Part shown: positions 26,485 through 35,372 of the stretch, piece by piece | Layout of the letters: each line of letters begins with the position of its first letter | Position numbering within the stretch: the first letter of the stretch is position 1 | DNA from: Bacteroidota bacterium | GTDB taxonomy: Bacteria > Bacteroidota > Bacteroidia > Cytophagales > Cytophagaceae | Length of the DNA: 64,000 nt | Direction: 5' to 3' | Assembly (NCBI GenBank): GCA_023428135.1 | Contig: JAEYZG010000017.1 | Coordinates: 1 to 64,000, forward strand | Position numbers and translations under genes: made by a program | The notes under the pieces: model-generated | What the model was told of the DNA's origin: nothing | The model's input: only the letters and a program-made list of their open reading frames with translations | Databases searched by the model: none

Positions 26485-26880
26485 CTAGCAGGAGCATTCT
26501 ACTTTTGATCCGCTTGATTCACATTGTGTTCCATTCGTTTTATAGCCATCCTTTTTCCACCATTCCAGACCGCCTATTAATTCTTTTACATTGAAGCCGA
26601 GTTTTGCCATATTGAGCGCCCCTTTTGTAGAAGCATTACATCCGATACCATCACAATAGGTGACATACAGGAAATTTTTATCAAGCTTCTGCATCCGTTC
26701 TTCATTCATTTCGCGATGAGGCATATTAATAGATCCGGGTATATGTTCTGCTTCAAAAGCTGTGGGCTTTCTTGCATCAATAACAATTATCTTTTCACCC
26801 TTCTTTAAAGCGTCAAACAAATCTGATGGATCTATTTCAAATTGCAGCTTGTTTGCATAGTGTTTCATCTGTTCGTTCAT
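26485..26880 (-). CDS. Rhodanese-like sulfurtransferase
   Basis: 131 residues, single rhodanese domain. The IIVIDARKPTAFEAEHIPGS motif is followed by the active-site loop YCDGIGCNAS with Cys76, then GGLEWWKKDGY. A second Cys (81) lies inside the loop, and the C-terminus ends with extra cysteines (CESSGSKVECSC), which could form persulfide or bind metal. It transfers sulfane sulfur. It is divergent from a LysR gene, the usual position of a regulated target. Confidence 0.88.
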   Translation of the reverse strand: MNEQMKHYANKLQFEIDPSDLFDALKKGEKIIVIDARKPTAFEAEHIPGSINMPHREMNEERMQKLDKNFLYVTYCDGIGCNASTKGALNMAKLGFNVKELIGGLEWWKKDGYKTNGTQCESSGSKVECSC

Positions 26881-26971
26881 AGTTTTGCTGTTTAAAAAGT
26901 ATAAGCAAATCTATGTATTTGAATGATCTGTTAAAAACGAAAATAATTCATCTGTCTGATCAATTATTTTC

Positions 26972-26981
26972 ATGAATTCAT
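26972..26981. promoter_or_regulatory. Palindrome in the rhodanese-lysR divergent promoter
   Basis: ATGAATTCAT lies in the 144-base gap between the divergent genes, with another ATTCAT at 26946. It resembles MetR-type TGAA...TTCA symmetry, fitting the MetR-like LysR protein encoded at 27025. Binding is an inference. Confidence 0.3.
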
Positions 26982-27024
26982 CAATTGATTTTTTCCGTAA
27001 TTTGTAGATATAATATTATCACTG

Positions 27025-27927
27025 ATGGAAATTCGACATTTGAAACTTGTTAAAGCTATTGTAGAAGAAGGCAGTATTTCCAAAGCCATTTTTAAACTAC
27101 ATCTTACCCAGTCAGCCTTAAGTCATCAGCTTAAAGAAGCGGAATACCAGCTTGGAACAAAGATATTTCTCAGGGTAAATAAAAAGCTTGTTCTGACTAA
27201 AGCAGGCGAAAAACTTTATGAGGCAGCTAACGAAATTCTTGATAAGCTTTCAGATACTCAATACTCCATTAAACAAATGGTTTTCGGAGAAATAGGAGAG
27301 ATAAGAATCAGTACAGAATGTTATTCCGGATATCACTGGCTGCCTTCGGTTATGAAGCAGTTTCAGCTATTGTATCCTAATGTGGACCTGAAGATTGTAA
27401 TGGAAGCTACTCATTATCCTTTACAAAAGCTTCTGGCCAATGAGCTGGATATTGCCATTACCAGTGATCCTGTTAAAGATGAAAATATTAAGTACATTGA
27501 GCTTTTTCAGGACGAGCTGGTCATGCTGGTTTCAGAGAACCATCCCTGGTCTGATAAGAAATATGTACAGGCAGAAGATTTCATAAATGAACATCTGATT
27601 ATTCATTCGCTTCCATTGGAAACTGTTTCTGTACATCAGTTTTTTCTTGCTCCCGCTAAAGTAAAACCCAGGAAGATTACTCCGCTTCCATTAACTGAAG
27701 CTTCTGTAGAAATGGTAAAGGCAGATATGGGCGTTATGTCTATGGCAAAGTGGGCCGCTCAGCCTTATCTTAAAACCTCAACTTTAAAAGCGATAAAGAT
27801 TGGTAAGACAGGATTGAAAAGAAAGCATTATATCGCTGTGCTAAGTGATAAAAAGCAGCCTGATTATTTCACCCATTTTATAGATTTTCTGAAAACGGAG
27901 TTACATGTAGTATGGAATATAGAATAA
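27025..27927 (+). CDS. LysR-family regulator, MetR-like
   Basis: 300 residues. The N-terminal winged helix (LKLVKAIVEEGSISKAIFKL, then HLTQSALSHQLKEAE) is closest in appearance to MetR among known LysR proteins. The effector domain (GEIGEIRISTECYSGYHWLP) is intact and of full length. It probably controls the divergent rhodanese, and perhaps itself, in response to a small sulfur- or amino-acid-related ligand; that ligand is inferred only. The stop overlaps the following GNAT gene by 16 bases, so they are co-translated. Confidence 0.88.
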   Translation: MEIRHLKLVKAIVEEGSISKAIFKLHLTQSALSHQLKEAEYQLGTKIFLRVNKKLVLTKAGEKLYEAANEILDKLSDTQYSIKQMVFGEIGEIRISTECYSGYHWLPSVMKQFQLLYPNVDLKIVMEATHYPLQKLLANELDIAITSDPVKDENIKYIELFQDELVMLVSENHPWSDKKYVQAEDFINEHLIIHSLPLETVSVHQFFLAPAKVKPRKITPLPLTEASVEMVKADMGVMSMAKWAAQPYLKTSTLKAIKIGKTGLKRKHYIAVLSDKKQPDYFTHFIDFLKTELHVVWNIE

Positions 27928-28361
27928 GGACTTGTGAGGAAAGAGATCTGCCTGTTCTTATTGAACTATGTGCGAAGCATGCTGCATATGAGAACGCAGT
28001 TTACGATGCTCAGTATAAAGAAAGGTTGTTGAAGGATGCATTGTTTGGAGATAAGCCACTGCTATATTGTCTGGTGGTGGAAGCAGATGAGAATGTAGTC
28101 GGTTATGCCAGCTTTACCTTTGATTATTCCACCTGGAGCGCCGCTTCTTTTTTGCATATTGACTGCCTTTATCTGGATGAATGCTATCGTGGATATGGAA
28201 TAGGAGAGGCAATGATTTTACATATAAAAGAAATTGCTAAAGTTAAAGGTTGTTCGAATGTCCAATGGCAGACACCGGTATTTAATGAAAGAGCAATTAA
28301 GTTTTATAAAAGAATAGGAGGAGAGCGTAAAGATAAGGTGAGATTTACAATCACACTTTAA
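27912..28361 (+). CDS. GNAT acetyltransferase, diamine acetyltransferase-like
   Basis: 149 residues. Acetyl-CoA motif A is YRGYGIGEAMI, following the strand FLHIDCLYLDE. The final motif NERAIKFYKRIGGE is typical of GNATs. Overall pattern and size resemble spermidine/spermine N-acetyltransferases, but the substrate is not certain. It overlaps the lysR gene. Confidence 0.82.
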   Translation: MEYRIRTCEERDLPVLIELCAKHAAYENAVYDAQYKERLLKDALFGDKPLLYCLVVEADENVVGYASFTFDYSTWSAASFLHIDCLYLDECYRGYGIGEAMILHIKEIAKVKGCSNVQWQTPVFNERAIKFYKRIGGERKDKVRFTITL

Positions 28362-28399
28362 TGTGTAAATTATAGGTTATTTTTTTAATTCTTCTAATC

Positions 28400-29083
28400 T
28401 TACTTGTAATAGGAATCCACTGCTTCTTGTCCTGTATAGTTCGATCCTGCTTTATTATCTGCGCCGACAAATTGAAATGGTACAGTTAATGTCCTAGAGC
28501 CTTTAATCGTTATTAAGTGTTTTCTTGAAGTGTATTCTATATTGCTGGATTTAAACCAGGCTGAAAGTTTTTGCTGAATGTTGTCAGTTTCAATGCTCTT
28601 TATACAGCTGGTATCAAAGTTGGCAATAAACAGCCCTTCATGATTCAGCATTGAGCTTGCTTTCCGTATGGCTTCCAGTTTATCGCCCATATAGTGCAGG
28701 CCATGGACACATGTGATAAGATCATATTTTTGCTCTGATTCAAAGTTAAAAAATGACTGAGCATGCAGAGAGACTGAATTACATTGTTCAGGAATCGGAT
28801 CAAACATATCGATCAGATCTATTCCTGTAAAAGTGATCTGTTTTGATGGGAAATGCGTTGATGCATACTGCGCTGTCTGAATGAGTGCTTTGCCTCTTCC
28901 ACAGCAGATGTCAAGCCACGCGAAGGTGCTTTTGGTTTTAAAGCTTTTGTTAATGAACTCAACAGGAGATAGGTAAATATCTTTTTCATAGCTGTTAATG
29001 CCCACTGCATTGCGCTCCCTGTTCATTCTATTATTGGCAACTACAGGTGAGCTTTCCAGATTTTGATTGTTGAGAAGGTCCAT
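28400..29083 (-). CDS. Class I SAM-dependent methyltransferase
   Basis: 227 residues. Motif I is FAWLDICCGRGKALIQTA, motif II is FTGIDLIDMFDP, and the post-II strand is YDLITCVHGLHYMGD. This is a compact Rossmann methyltransferase without further domains. It lies one base after the stop of the Hsp70-like gene and is therefore translated with it. The substrate is unknown; the pairing suggests modification of a protein client or regulatory link, which is speculative. Confidence 0.82.
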   Translation of the reverse strand: MDLLNNQNLESSPVVANNRMNRERNAVGINSYEKDIYLSPVEFINKSFKTKSTFAWLDICCGRGKALIQTAQYASTHFPSKQITFTGIDLIDMFDPIPEQCNSVSLHAQSFFNFESEQKYDLITCVHGLHYMGDKLEAIRKASSMLNHEGLFIANFDTSCIKSIETDNIQQKLSAWFKSSNIEYTSRKHLITIKGSRTLTVPFQFVGADNKAGSNYTGQEAVDSYYK

Positions 29084-29084
29084 T

Positions 29085-30326
29085 TTAATTTCTATAAAAA
29101 TAACTTAGCGCTAATCCTTGCGCCACGCTGTTGAAGTTATCTCCACGGTGTATCTTTTCATCTGAAAATTTATTGGTGAAGATATTTCGTACAGCCTGAA
29201 GTGAAGAGGTTCCGCCTGTTAAGAATATGTTATTGATTTCACTATGAGGTATGCCTGATTTTTCAATAAATTCGGTCAGAAATGCCTCAATTTTACTTAC
29301 TTCCTTTATAGCAAATTCATTAAATTCATTCAGCTCCAGGTGTTCCTTGATATCTATCCCGGCTTCACTGAAGTGAATATCTGCAAAAGAATTTTCAGAC
29401 AGTTCAATTTTAGCCTTTTCAATCTTACGAAACAGGGAGAAGCCCAGGTTCTGATCAATGAAAGTCATCAATCTCTGTATTGCTGGGTTTCTTTGGGTAT
29501 AGAGATAGTAGCTGTCCAGAGATTTTCTTAGCTTACCTTCTTTCAGAAATGCCATTTGTTCCCACTCACAAAGATTTCGGTAGATATGTACCGGCAAGTC
29601 CAGCATTTTTCCAAATGATTCGTATTTAAGTCCGTATCCAAAGTAATAGACCATTTTATGCCACATAATTAAGGCATCAAAATCATCGCCTCCTATATGT
29701 ATACCACCAGTATTGATGATTTGCGATTTTCTGTCAGTAAGACTAATGTTATTACGATCAAGTCGCATAAGTGTAAAGTCTGAGGTACCTCCACCAAAGT
29801 CCCCAATTAGGACAACTTCAGGTTTCTCAATACTTTGTTCATATAAAAATCCTGCACCTATAGGCTCGTACTGGAACCATATATGTTCAAAACCTGCTTT
29901 TTTAGCTGCTGCAAGCAATCGTTTTTCTGCAAGCTTATCTTTTTCAGGATCTTCTGAAAATACTACCGGCCTTCCCATGATGACCTCAGTTACCTCTTCA
30001 CCCAGGTATTCATCCGCTTCCTTTTTTAGTGACTTTAAAAGGAGACAAACAAGATCTTCAGCAGTATATTTTTTACCATAAATGTATGTGAAAGTAAATG
30101 ATGCCTGAGGGAGTAAAGTTTTCACAGATTTTAGCAGACGTCCTTTCAGGTTATTTTGGATATAATGCTCAACTGCTTTTTTTCCTATTGAAATCTGAGA
30201 TGACTCTGTAAAATGTATAACAGATTGCTCACTTATTACATGTTTTATTTCTTTAGTTTCCTTGTTGGCTATTGCTAAAACTGAATTACTGGTACCAAAG
30301 TCAATTCCGTAAATATGATTTGCCAT
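29085..30326 (-). CDS. Hsp70-family ATPase, YegD-like
   Basis: 413 residues, only the actin-like ATPase half of Hsp70 with no substrate-binding domain. Phosphate 1 is YGIDFGTSNSVLA, phosphate 2 is LIGDFGGGTSDF, and the adenosine motif is FLTGGTSSLQAV. Insertions (HKMVYYFGYGLKYESFGKML) are characteristic of the YegD branch. The role is likely chaperone-like or as a nucleotide switch. The methyltransferase gene follows without gap. Confidence 0.87.
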   Translation of the reverse strand: MANHIYGIDFGTSNSVLAIANKETKEIKHVISEQSVIHFTESSQISIGKKAVEHYIQNNLKGRLLKSVKTLLPQASFTFTYIYGKKYTAEDLVCLLLKSLKKEADEYLGEEVTEVIMGRPVVFSEDPEKDKLAEKRLLAAAKKAGFEHIWFQYEPIGAGFLYEQSIEKPEVVLIGDFGGGTSDFTLMRLDRNNISLTDRKSQIINTGGIHIGGDDFDALIMWHKMVYYFGYGLKYESFGKMLDLPVHIYRNLCEWEQMAFLKEGKLRKSLDSYYLYTQRNPAIQRLMTFIDQNLGFSLFRKIEKAKIELSENSFADIHFSEAGIDIKEHLELNEFNEFAIKEVSKIEAFLTEFIEKSGIPHSEINNIFLTGGTSSLQAVRNIFTNKFSDEKIHRGDNFNSVAQGLALSYFYRN

Positions 30327-30528
30327 GTTAATTTACTTGTTACTTTTCAATCAAGAATATCAAACAGAATGAAGATCTCATTGATTGATAATTTATCTTT
30401 AATTTTTTTTGAAAAAGCTTCAAATATACTTTAAATAAACCGGTGGAAGGAAATGTTAAACAGGGAAATTTTCTAAAAGTGGAATAAAATAATTATAAAG
30501 GGAGAGTGTAAAAATGTAGCAACAGTGT

Positions 30529-30568
30529 GAGCAACAGCAACAAAGTGCTAAAATTCTTGCTGTTGCTC
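30529..30568. repeat. 12-bp inverted repeat downstream of the DUF2185 gene
   Basis: GAGCAACAGCAA (30529-30540) pairs exactly with TTGCTGTTGCTC (30557-30568). It is flanked by further GCAACAG / CTTGCTG partial copies. There is no T run on either strand, so it is not a clear terminator; it may be a transcript-end hairpin. Confidence 0.5.
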
Positions 30569-30582
30569 GCGCTCTTGCTGTA

Positions 30583-30921
30583 TTATTCTTCCGGAGGTAA
30601 TGGTTGAAAATTATCTGTACCTTCTATTCTTTCCAATTCTGTTCCATTTGGAAGATTCAAATGGGGGATGATAGCACGGTCATAATTTGCTATGGTATTC
30701 ACATCGTATATTCCTGAGTTTTCCGAATCATCTATATATTCTTCTGTTTCAGTTCCTGACAAGAATCTCCAGCCGCTGTCCCAGCCTTCTTCAGGCTCTT
30801 CACGATACATAAATCCAACCGGTAGTCCTTCAACAGTAATTTTATCCGAAGCAATACAACCACCCATGGAGGGGATAAGCTGAACAATATCTACCGAATC
30901 GATTTTAAGGCCTTTTTTCAT
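30583..30921 (-). CDS. DUF2185 (Imm33-like) protein
   Basis: 112 residues. GGCIASDKITVEGLPVGFMY is followed by REEPEEGWDSGWRFLSGTET, then IYDVNTIANYDRAIIPHL. This is the full DUF2185 signature. The family occurs both as housekeeping stand-alone proteins and as predicted immunity proteins (Imm33). No toxin gene is adjacent. The protein is acidic and cytoplasmic, and a hairpin lies just after its stop. Confidence 0.85.
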   Translation of the reverse strand: MKKGLKIDSVDIVQLIPSMGGCIASDKITVEGLPVGFMYREEPEEGWDSGWRFLSGTETEEYIDDSENSGIYDVNTIANYDRAIIPHLNLPNGTELERIEGTDNFQPLPPEE

Positions 30922-31035
30922 TTTATAAAATATTGATTTAAATGTAATTAGTTTAAAATGTGTTGGTTATATGGTTTTTTATAAAAAAAAGTCCTTCAAA
31001 CCTTAAAGTGTTCATAAATATAGGAAAGTTGTCTT

Positions 31036-31043
31036 TATCTTTG
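31036..31043 (+). promoter_or_regulatory. Putative -7 promoter element
   Basis: TATCTTTG matches TAnnTTTG exactly, 37 bases before the ATG of the NlpC-esterase gene. The -33 element is weak. Confidence 0.45.
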
Positions 31044-31079
31044 AAAAACTATCATAATCTATTGAAGAAAAATTACTAA

Positions 31080-32777
31080 ATGAATTTCTCTTTCCAGTTT
31101 GATAAACGACCTCCTGCTTTAATAATAATATTTTGCCTTTGCTGTTCTTTTTCCTTTTCTGATGGCGATAAAGTAGAGCAATTAATAAATAGTTTTAATA
31201 ATCCAGGGATCAGAAACGGACTTAAAACCTTTTTTAGAGGAGGGGCTGAGAAACACGTATCATTAGAAAATTATTCAGTTGATGAATTAATAAAAGAAGC
31301 AAACAGTTTCGTGGGAGCTCCACATAGAATGGGGGGGACAACCAGGAAAGGTGTAGACTGCTCGGGTTTAGTTCGTGTTACCCATAAGAAGTTTGGAATT
31401 TTACTTCCTCATTCCTCACATGAACAGGCAAGATATGGTGATTTGGTGCCATCTAAAGATAGTCTTGAAAAGGGAGATCTGGTTTTTTTCTACAATTCTT
31501 ACAATTCGAGAAATTTTATCACTCATGCCGGAATCTATCTGGGTGAAGAAAAATTTATTCATGCTTCACATTCACAGGGGGTTATTGTTTCATCTATCAA
31601 TGATTCTTATTGGGGTAAAAGGTTTTTATTTGGTACAAGATTGGGTGGTGTAAAGATTAACGAAGGTTCCTTTTATATGCTGGTTTCTGCCGATAGTTCT
31701 GTAATAAAAGTCGGCGCAGATCATCCCTATATCCAATATTCAGGCAGAATTGATTTATCAGATAAGAAAAAACCTGGTTTTACATTTCCCGGCGTCACTG
31801 TTTCGGCAAAATTCACAGGAAATTCGATTGGTTTCGAACTCAATGATTTTGGTGGAGATAAAGATAAAAGTGCAAATTATTATACAGTTTTGATTGATGG
31901 CCGGATAAGTGAAATTGTGAGATGTAAACCAGGAGTCCATGTTTATCAGGTCGGAGGGAATTTAAAGGATACAATTCATGAGATTTCCATATTTAAAAGG
32001 ACGGAAAGTTTTGTGGGTAAATCAGAGTTTACTGGATTGGTACTTGGTAAAAATGGCAAGTTGCTAAAGCCAGCAAATAAGTCTGTTAGGAAAATAGAAT
32101 TTATAGGTGACTCTTATACTTGTGGTTATGGAAATACATTGGTAATTCCCGCACCTCCTGAAGGAAATCCTAATACTGGCTTTAGTAGTGCAAATGAAGA
32201 TAATTATTCTGCCTGGGGAAATCTTGTATCACAAAGACTTAATGCTCAGTACATGTGTACTGCCTATTCAGGAAAAGGGATTTATAAAAACTTTCAGGGT
32301 GACACAATTGGAACTTTGCCTAAGATTTATGACAGAGTGTTTCCTGACCAGGAATTTCCCAAGTGGAATTTTGACAATTATGTTCCTGATGTGGTAGTTA
32401 TTCACTTAGGTACCAATGATTTTTATCAGGAAGTTTCCGGCAATTCCAAACTGGATTCTTCCAGATTTGTGAATCAATATATTGCATTTGTAAAAAAAGT
32501 ACGTGAATTTTATCCTGCGGCAAAAATTGTCTGTGTTCCATCTAATGGCCTCAATGATAGCTGGCCGGCCAATGCATTCCTTTATACTAAATCGAAGAGG
32601 TATGTGGAATCGGTAGTTAATTCCATTAAAGAGTCTGGCGATAAAAACATCTATTCCTTTGCTATGGTGTCACAATCAGCCCCTTATGGTGAAGATTGGC
32701 ATCCGAGCTTGCATACTCATGAAACTATGGCACAACAAATTGTGCCTTATTTGAAAAAAATTACTGGGTGGGAGTAA
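31080..32777 (+). CDS. Secreted NlpC/P60 peptidase fused to CE2-like SGNH esterase
   Basis: 565 residues with an N-terminal hydrophobic export signal (PPALIIIFCLCCSFSFS). Residues ~65-190 form an NlpC/P60 domain: catalytic Cys94 in GVDCSGLVRV, His149 in ITHAGIYLG, and His161 in FIHASHSQG. Residues ~195-325 form a beta-sandwich. Residues ~338-565 form an SGNH domain: FIGDSYTCGYGN (Ser345), HLGTNDF (444-447), and EDWHPS (Asp539, His541). The sandwich plus GDSxTCGYG is the layout of carbohydrate esterase family 2. The protein should cut peptidoglycan peptides and deacetylate a polysaccharide, from one chain in the periplasm or outside. All key residues appear present. Confidence 0.88.
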   Translation: MNFSFQFDKRPPALIIIFCLCCSFSFSDGDKVEQLINSFNNPGIRNGLKTFFRGGAEKHVSLENYSVDELIKEANSFVGAPHRMGGTTRKGVDCSGLVRVTHKKFGILLPHSSHEQARYGDLVPSKDSLEKGDLVFFYNSYNSRNFITHAGIYLGEEKFIHASHSQGVIVSSINDSYWGKRFLFGTRLGGVKINEGSFYMLVSADSSVIKVGADHPYIQYSGRIDLSDKKKPGFTFPGVTVSAKFTGNSIGFELNDFGGDKDKSANYYTVLIDGRISEIVRCKPGVHVYQVGGNLKDTIHEISIFKRTESFVGKSEFTGLVLGKNGKLLKPANKSVRKIEFIGDSYTCGYGNTLVIPAPPEGNPNTGFSSANEDNYSAWGNLVSQRLNAQYMCTAYSGKGIYKNFQGDTIGTLPKIYDRVFPDQEFPKWNFDNYVPDVVVIHLGTNDFYQEVSGNSKLDSSRFVNQYIAFVKKVREFYPAAKIVCVPSNGLNDSWPANAFLYTKSKRYVESVVNSIKESGDKNIYSFAMVSQSAPYGEDWHPSLHTHETMAQQIVPYLKKITGWE

Positions 32778-32968
32778 TCTTTCCTTCTAAAAATCCGTTA
32801 AAGGTAAATAACTATACCAGCTGGTGTTTTAAACCTTTACAATTTTTGGGAGTTGAAATTTTATAACCGTCTGGTAAATACTCACCTGAATTCCGCAAAC
32901 AAACTTTGGTGTTGAACAGATTAACGGTGATTGGATAAGTTTTTATTTAAAATCTATTTTACTCATAA

Positions 32969-33247
32969 ATGAATATTTACGTGGGAAACCTCAATGTTGA
33001 GGTGAACGAAGAGCAACTCAGAGATCTTTTTCAAAGATTCGGACAAGTACAAAAAGTGAGACTAATGAAAGACAAATATTCAGGAGTTTCCATGGGAACG
33101 GCTTTTATTGAAATGTTAAATGACCGGGATTCAATGAAGGCAATCAATGGATTAAACAATTTCAACCTGCAGGGAAGAAAGATAATCGTTAACAAAGCTC
33201 GCCCTAAAGCCCCCCTTAAAAAAAACAGTGGAGATAGTAACTGGTAA
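32969..33247 (+). CDS. RNA-binding protein with single RRM
   Basis: 92 residues. RNP2 is MNIYVGNLN at the N-terminus and RNP1 is MGTAFIEML, with the usual QGRKIIVNKARPK end. The short basic tail (KAPLKKNSG) is typical of bacterial single-RRM proteins, which are often cold-induced. It lies 186 bases upstream of a cold-shock protein gene on the same strand. Confidence 0.92.
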   Translation: MNIYVGNLNVEVNEEQLRDLFQRFGQVQKVRLMKDKYSGVSMGTAFIEMLNDRDSMKAINGLNNFNLQGRKIIVNKARPKAPLKKNSGDSNW

Positions 33248-33433
33248 GTAAATAAATTTTCTTGAATTTAATAATTGAAAATTAGTAATATTTCGATTCT
33301 CTTTTTATATTTACCAAAATATTAAAGCGAATTAGTATTTTTAGCACTTTTGTATTATTAAATTACAGTCCTAAAAGTAAAATTCCACTTTAAAAACACA
33401 ATCAGTTTTAATAATTTATTTAACAATTTAATA

Positions 33434-33628
33434 ATGCAAAAAGGTGTAGTAAAATTTTTTAATAACTCAAAAGGATTTGGGTTTATTAAAACAGAAGGAA
33501 CTGGAGAAGAAATCTTTGTTCACGTAAGTGGCTTAGCTGATCAAGTTCGTGAGAATGATAAAGTAACATTTGAGGTTCGTCAAGGAAAAAAAGGTCCAAA
33601 CGCGGTTAACGTGAAGATCGAAAAATAG
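33434..33628 (+). CDS. Cold-shock domain protein
   Basis: 64 residues, the CspA fold: GVVKFFNNSKGFGFIKTE (RNP1 KGFGFI) and EEIFVHVSGL (RNP2 variant IFVHV). It binds single-stranded RNA or DNA and acts as an RNA chaperone. The 186-base gap upstream could be a long structured leader, as for many cold-shock genes. A strong terminator follows. Confidence 0.95.
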   Translation: MQKGVVKFFNNSKGFGFIKTEGTGEEIFVHVSGLADQVRENDKVTFEVRQGKKGPNAVNVKIEK

Positions 33629-33649
33629 ATATTTGTACCTGTTATTTTA

Positions 33650-33682
33650 AAAAAGGCTGTATGAATCATACAGCCTTTTTTT
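33650..33682 (+). terminator. Terminator of the cold-shock gene
   Basis: AAAAAGGCTGTATGA / ATCATACAGCCTTTTTTT. The 11-bp stem is followed by seven T, 21 bases after the stop. Confidence 0.9.
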
Positions 33683-33732
33683 ATGTTTTGACATTTAAAT
33701 TCACTTTTCTTTTTTGATATTCTATCAGTTTT

Positions 33733-34689
33733 ATGAATCGTCTATTTCAAGAACATATTGTTAATCTGGATCTTCCTCCTGATCAGCGATGGACTTTTTT
33801 GATTGACTATAAAGAAGCTATAAATGATCTGCTTCAGTGCTATTTAAACGATTTTAAGGGAGCTGACTTTATTTTTGATAATATTGAGCTATTCAAGAAA
33901 GTTATTATTTCAGAAGAGTATCTACAGGAAATCGATTTTATCGCTTCTATTTCAAATTTTTCTTCGAACGAGGTTCTGATAGCCAATTTGTATTACGATA
34001 TATTGAAATTTTACTTTGGTTGTACTGCTTTTGCTGTAAGTAACGGCCAAGCAGTAATGCATGGCAGAAATCTGGACTGGCATACAGAAAATAATTTATT
34101 GGGGATGCATTCTCTGATTTTTAACTTTAAGCAGGAAGGGAAAACCCTTTTTAAAACCATTGGATGGCCTGGGTTTATTGGGACCTTGTCCGGTATCCGT
34201 CCTGGTAAGTTTTCCCTTACTTTAAACGCCGTTTTGAGCGAAGATGCTCCTGAAATTGCAATGCCCGTTTCATTCTTATTGAGAGATATATTAACATCTT
34301 CAAATTCTTTTCAGGAAGCCATGCAAAAACTTGAAAATACTAAAATTGCCAGTGATTGTCTGATCCTGCTTTCAGGAATTTCAGCGGACGAAAAAATCGT
34401 TATTGAACGGACACCAAAAAGGTTTGCAACCAGGACGTCAGATTCCGGCTACATAATTGTCACCAATGATTACAAGAAAATTCAGAATAATACATCTGGG
34501 ATCAGTGTCCTTCAGTCGACCTCATGTGGACGATATGAAAGGGCGGAATTTCTTTTAAAGAAAATAATACCTGATAATCTGGAAAGATGTATGGACATCT
34601 TGATAGATGAAGGTGTAAAGATGAATATAACTGTTCAACAAATGGTTTTCGATAATACAACGGGCGATATATTATGTTATACCAGGTGA
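33733..34689 (+). CDS. Ntn-hydrolase of the NAAA/acid-ceramidase-like family
   Basis: 318 residues. An N-terminal helical part (1-96) precedes the nucleophile Cys97 in GCTAFAV. By family rule, autocleavage before this Cys would make it the N-terminal nucleophile. The MHGRNLDW motif at 109-116, the LTLNAV strand and the later VTNDY stretch are typical of linear C-N amide hydrolases (N-acylethanolamine hydrolase, acid ceramidase, C45-like). No signal peptide is present. Likely substrates are fatty-acid amides. It converges on the pseudo-receiver gene with an 18-base gap. Confidence 0.82.
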   Translation: MNRLFQEHIVNLDLPPDQRWTFLIDYKEAINDLLQCYLNDFKGADFIFDNIELFKKVIISEEYLQEIDFIASISNFSSNEVLIANLYYDILKFYFGCTAFAVSNGQAVMHGRNLDWHTENNLLGMHSLIFNFKQEGKTLFKTIGWPGFIGTLSGIRPGKFSLTLNAVLSEDAPEIAMPVSFLLRDILTSSNSFQEAMQKLENTKIASDCLILLSGISADEKIVIERTPKRFATRTSDSGYIIVTNDYKKIQNNTSGISVLQSTSCGRYERAEFLLKKIIPDNLERCMDILIDEGVKMNITVQQMVFDNTTGDILCYTR

Positions 34690-34707
34690 AAAACAGATAA
34701 AACTTTA

Positions 34708-35286
34708 TCAGACAGCTCCTGCGCCAGGTCTTTTACCCGATTCTATATTTACAAGTATTTTTCTGTTTTGCTTTTTGGATTTTGACTGATTTTTGTTTTG
34801 CTGAGCTTCTGCAAAATTTGGTTTAGGAAGATTTTCTATTTTTACATTTTCCGAATGAGTGAAGACTACTTTTTTATTTTCGGAAGTTTTTTCAAAGTAA
34901 CTGTCAATATGATTGTTTAAGGTTTCAAGACAAATGCTAGAGCTTATAAAATAATTAACTCCATATCTTCTGACTTTATCCTGTATGTCCTTGTCTATAT
35001 TGTCCTGCATGACTACTATCAGAACATTATCTTTATGAATGTCATGGGAAAATTTATAACCTTCAAGAAAGTCAAAACCATTTGCTATAGGAGTATTCAT
35101 GTTTAAAACCACAACGGTTTTAGAGTCTACAGTTCTATGGCTGATTTGATTAAGATAAAGTAAAGCATGACCTCCGTTTAAGGTCACTTTTAATTGATCT
35201 ACTAAGCCAGAATCAACAATCTTTTTTTCGTTAAGGCAGTTTGTTTTTGTATCACAATCAACAAGTAGTAATCTATTAATTTTCAT
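34708..35286 (-). CDS. Degenerate response-regulator receiver (pseudo-receiver)
   Basis: 192 residues. Residues 4-133 form a CheY-like domain: acidic pocket Asp10/Asp12 in LLLVDCD, and the strand VVVLNMNTPIANGFDF. The phospho-acceptor position is Asn62 instead of Asp (LNMNTP versus LDxxMP). The conserved Lys of the YxxKP motif is replaced by Ser (YFISSS). Phosphorylation is thus unlikely. A 60-residue basic, disordered tail follows (QQNKNQSKSKKQNRK). There is no DNA-binding domain. The gene is divergent from a histidine kinase; it may act as a phosphorylation-independent partner. Confidence 0.8.
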   Translation of the reverse strand: MKINRLLLVDCDTKTNCLNEKKIVDSGLVDQLKVTLNGGHALLYLNQISHRTVDSKTVVVLNMNTPIANGFDFLEGYKFSHDIHKDNVLIVVMQDNIDKDIQDKVRRYGVNYFISSSICLETLNNHIDSYFEKTSENKKVVFTHSENVKIENLPKPNFAEAQQNKNQSKSKKQNRKILVNIESGKRPGAGAV

Positions 35287-35337
35287 AAGCCTTCAGATTT
35301 TATAGTTTTTGTACGCTTCGATAACAAACATTGTTAC

Positions 35338-35372
35338 ATAATTCAGGAATTTGCGGGATTTCCCTGAATTAT
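35338..35372. promoter_or_regulatory. 10-bp inverted repeat between pseudo-receiver and kinase genes
   Basis: ATAATTCAGG (35338-35347) and CCTGAATTAT (35363-35372) are perfectly inverted. The site is 52 bp upstream of the pseudo-receiver start and could be an operator or a 5'-leader hairpin. The remaining ~240 bases to the kinase gene show nothing clear. Confidence 0.4.

Noticed and set aside
26474..26492. GGCGTCCGCTAGCAGGAGC as a further family A end
   Set aside because: It shares only short stretches with the family and overlaps the rhodanese stop codon; the match is too weak to call.
30529..30568. Inverted repeat as a Rho-independent terminator
   Set aside because: There is no T run on either strand, so it is listed only as an inverted repeat.
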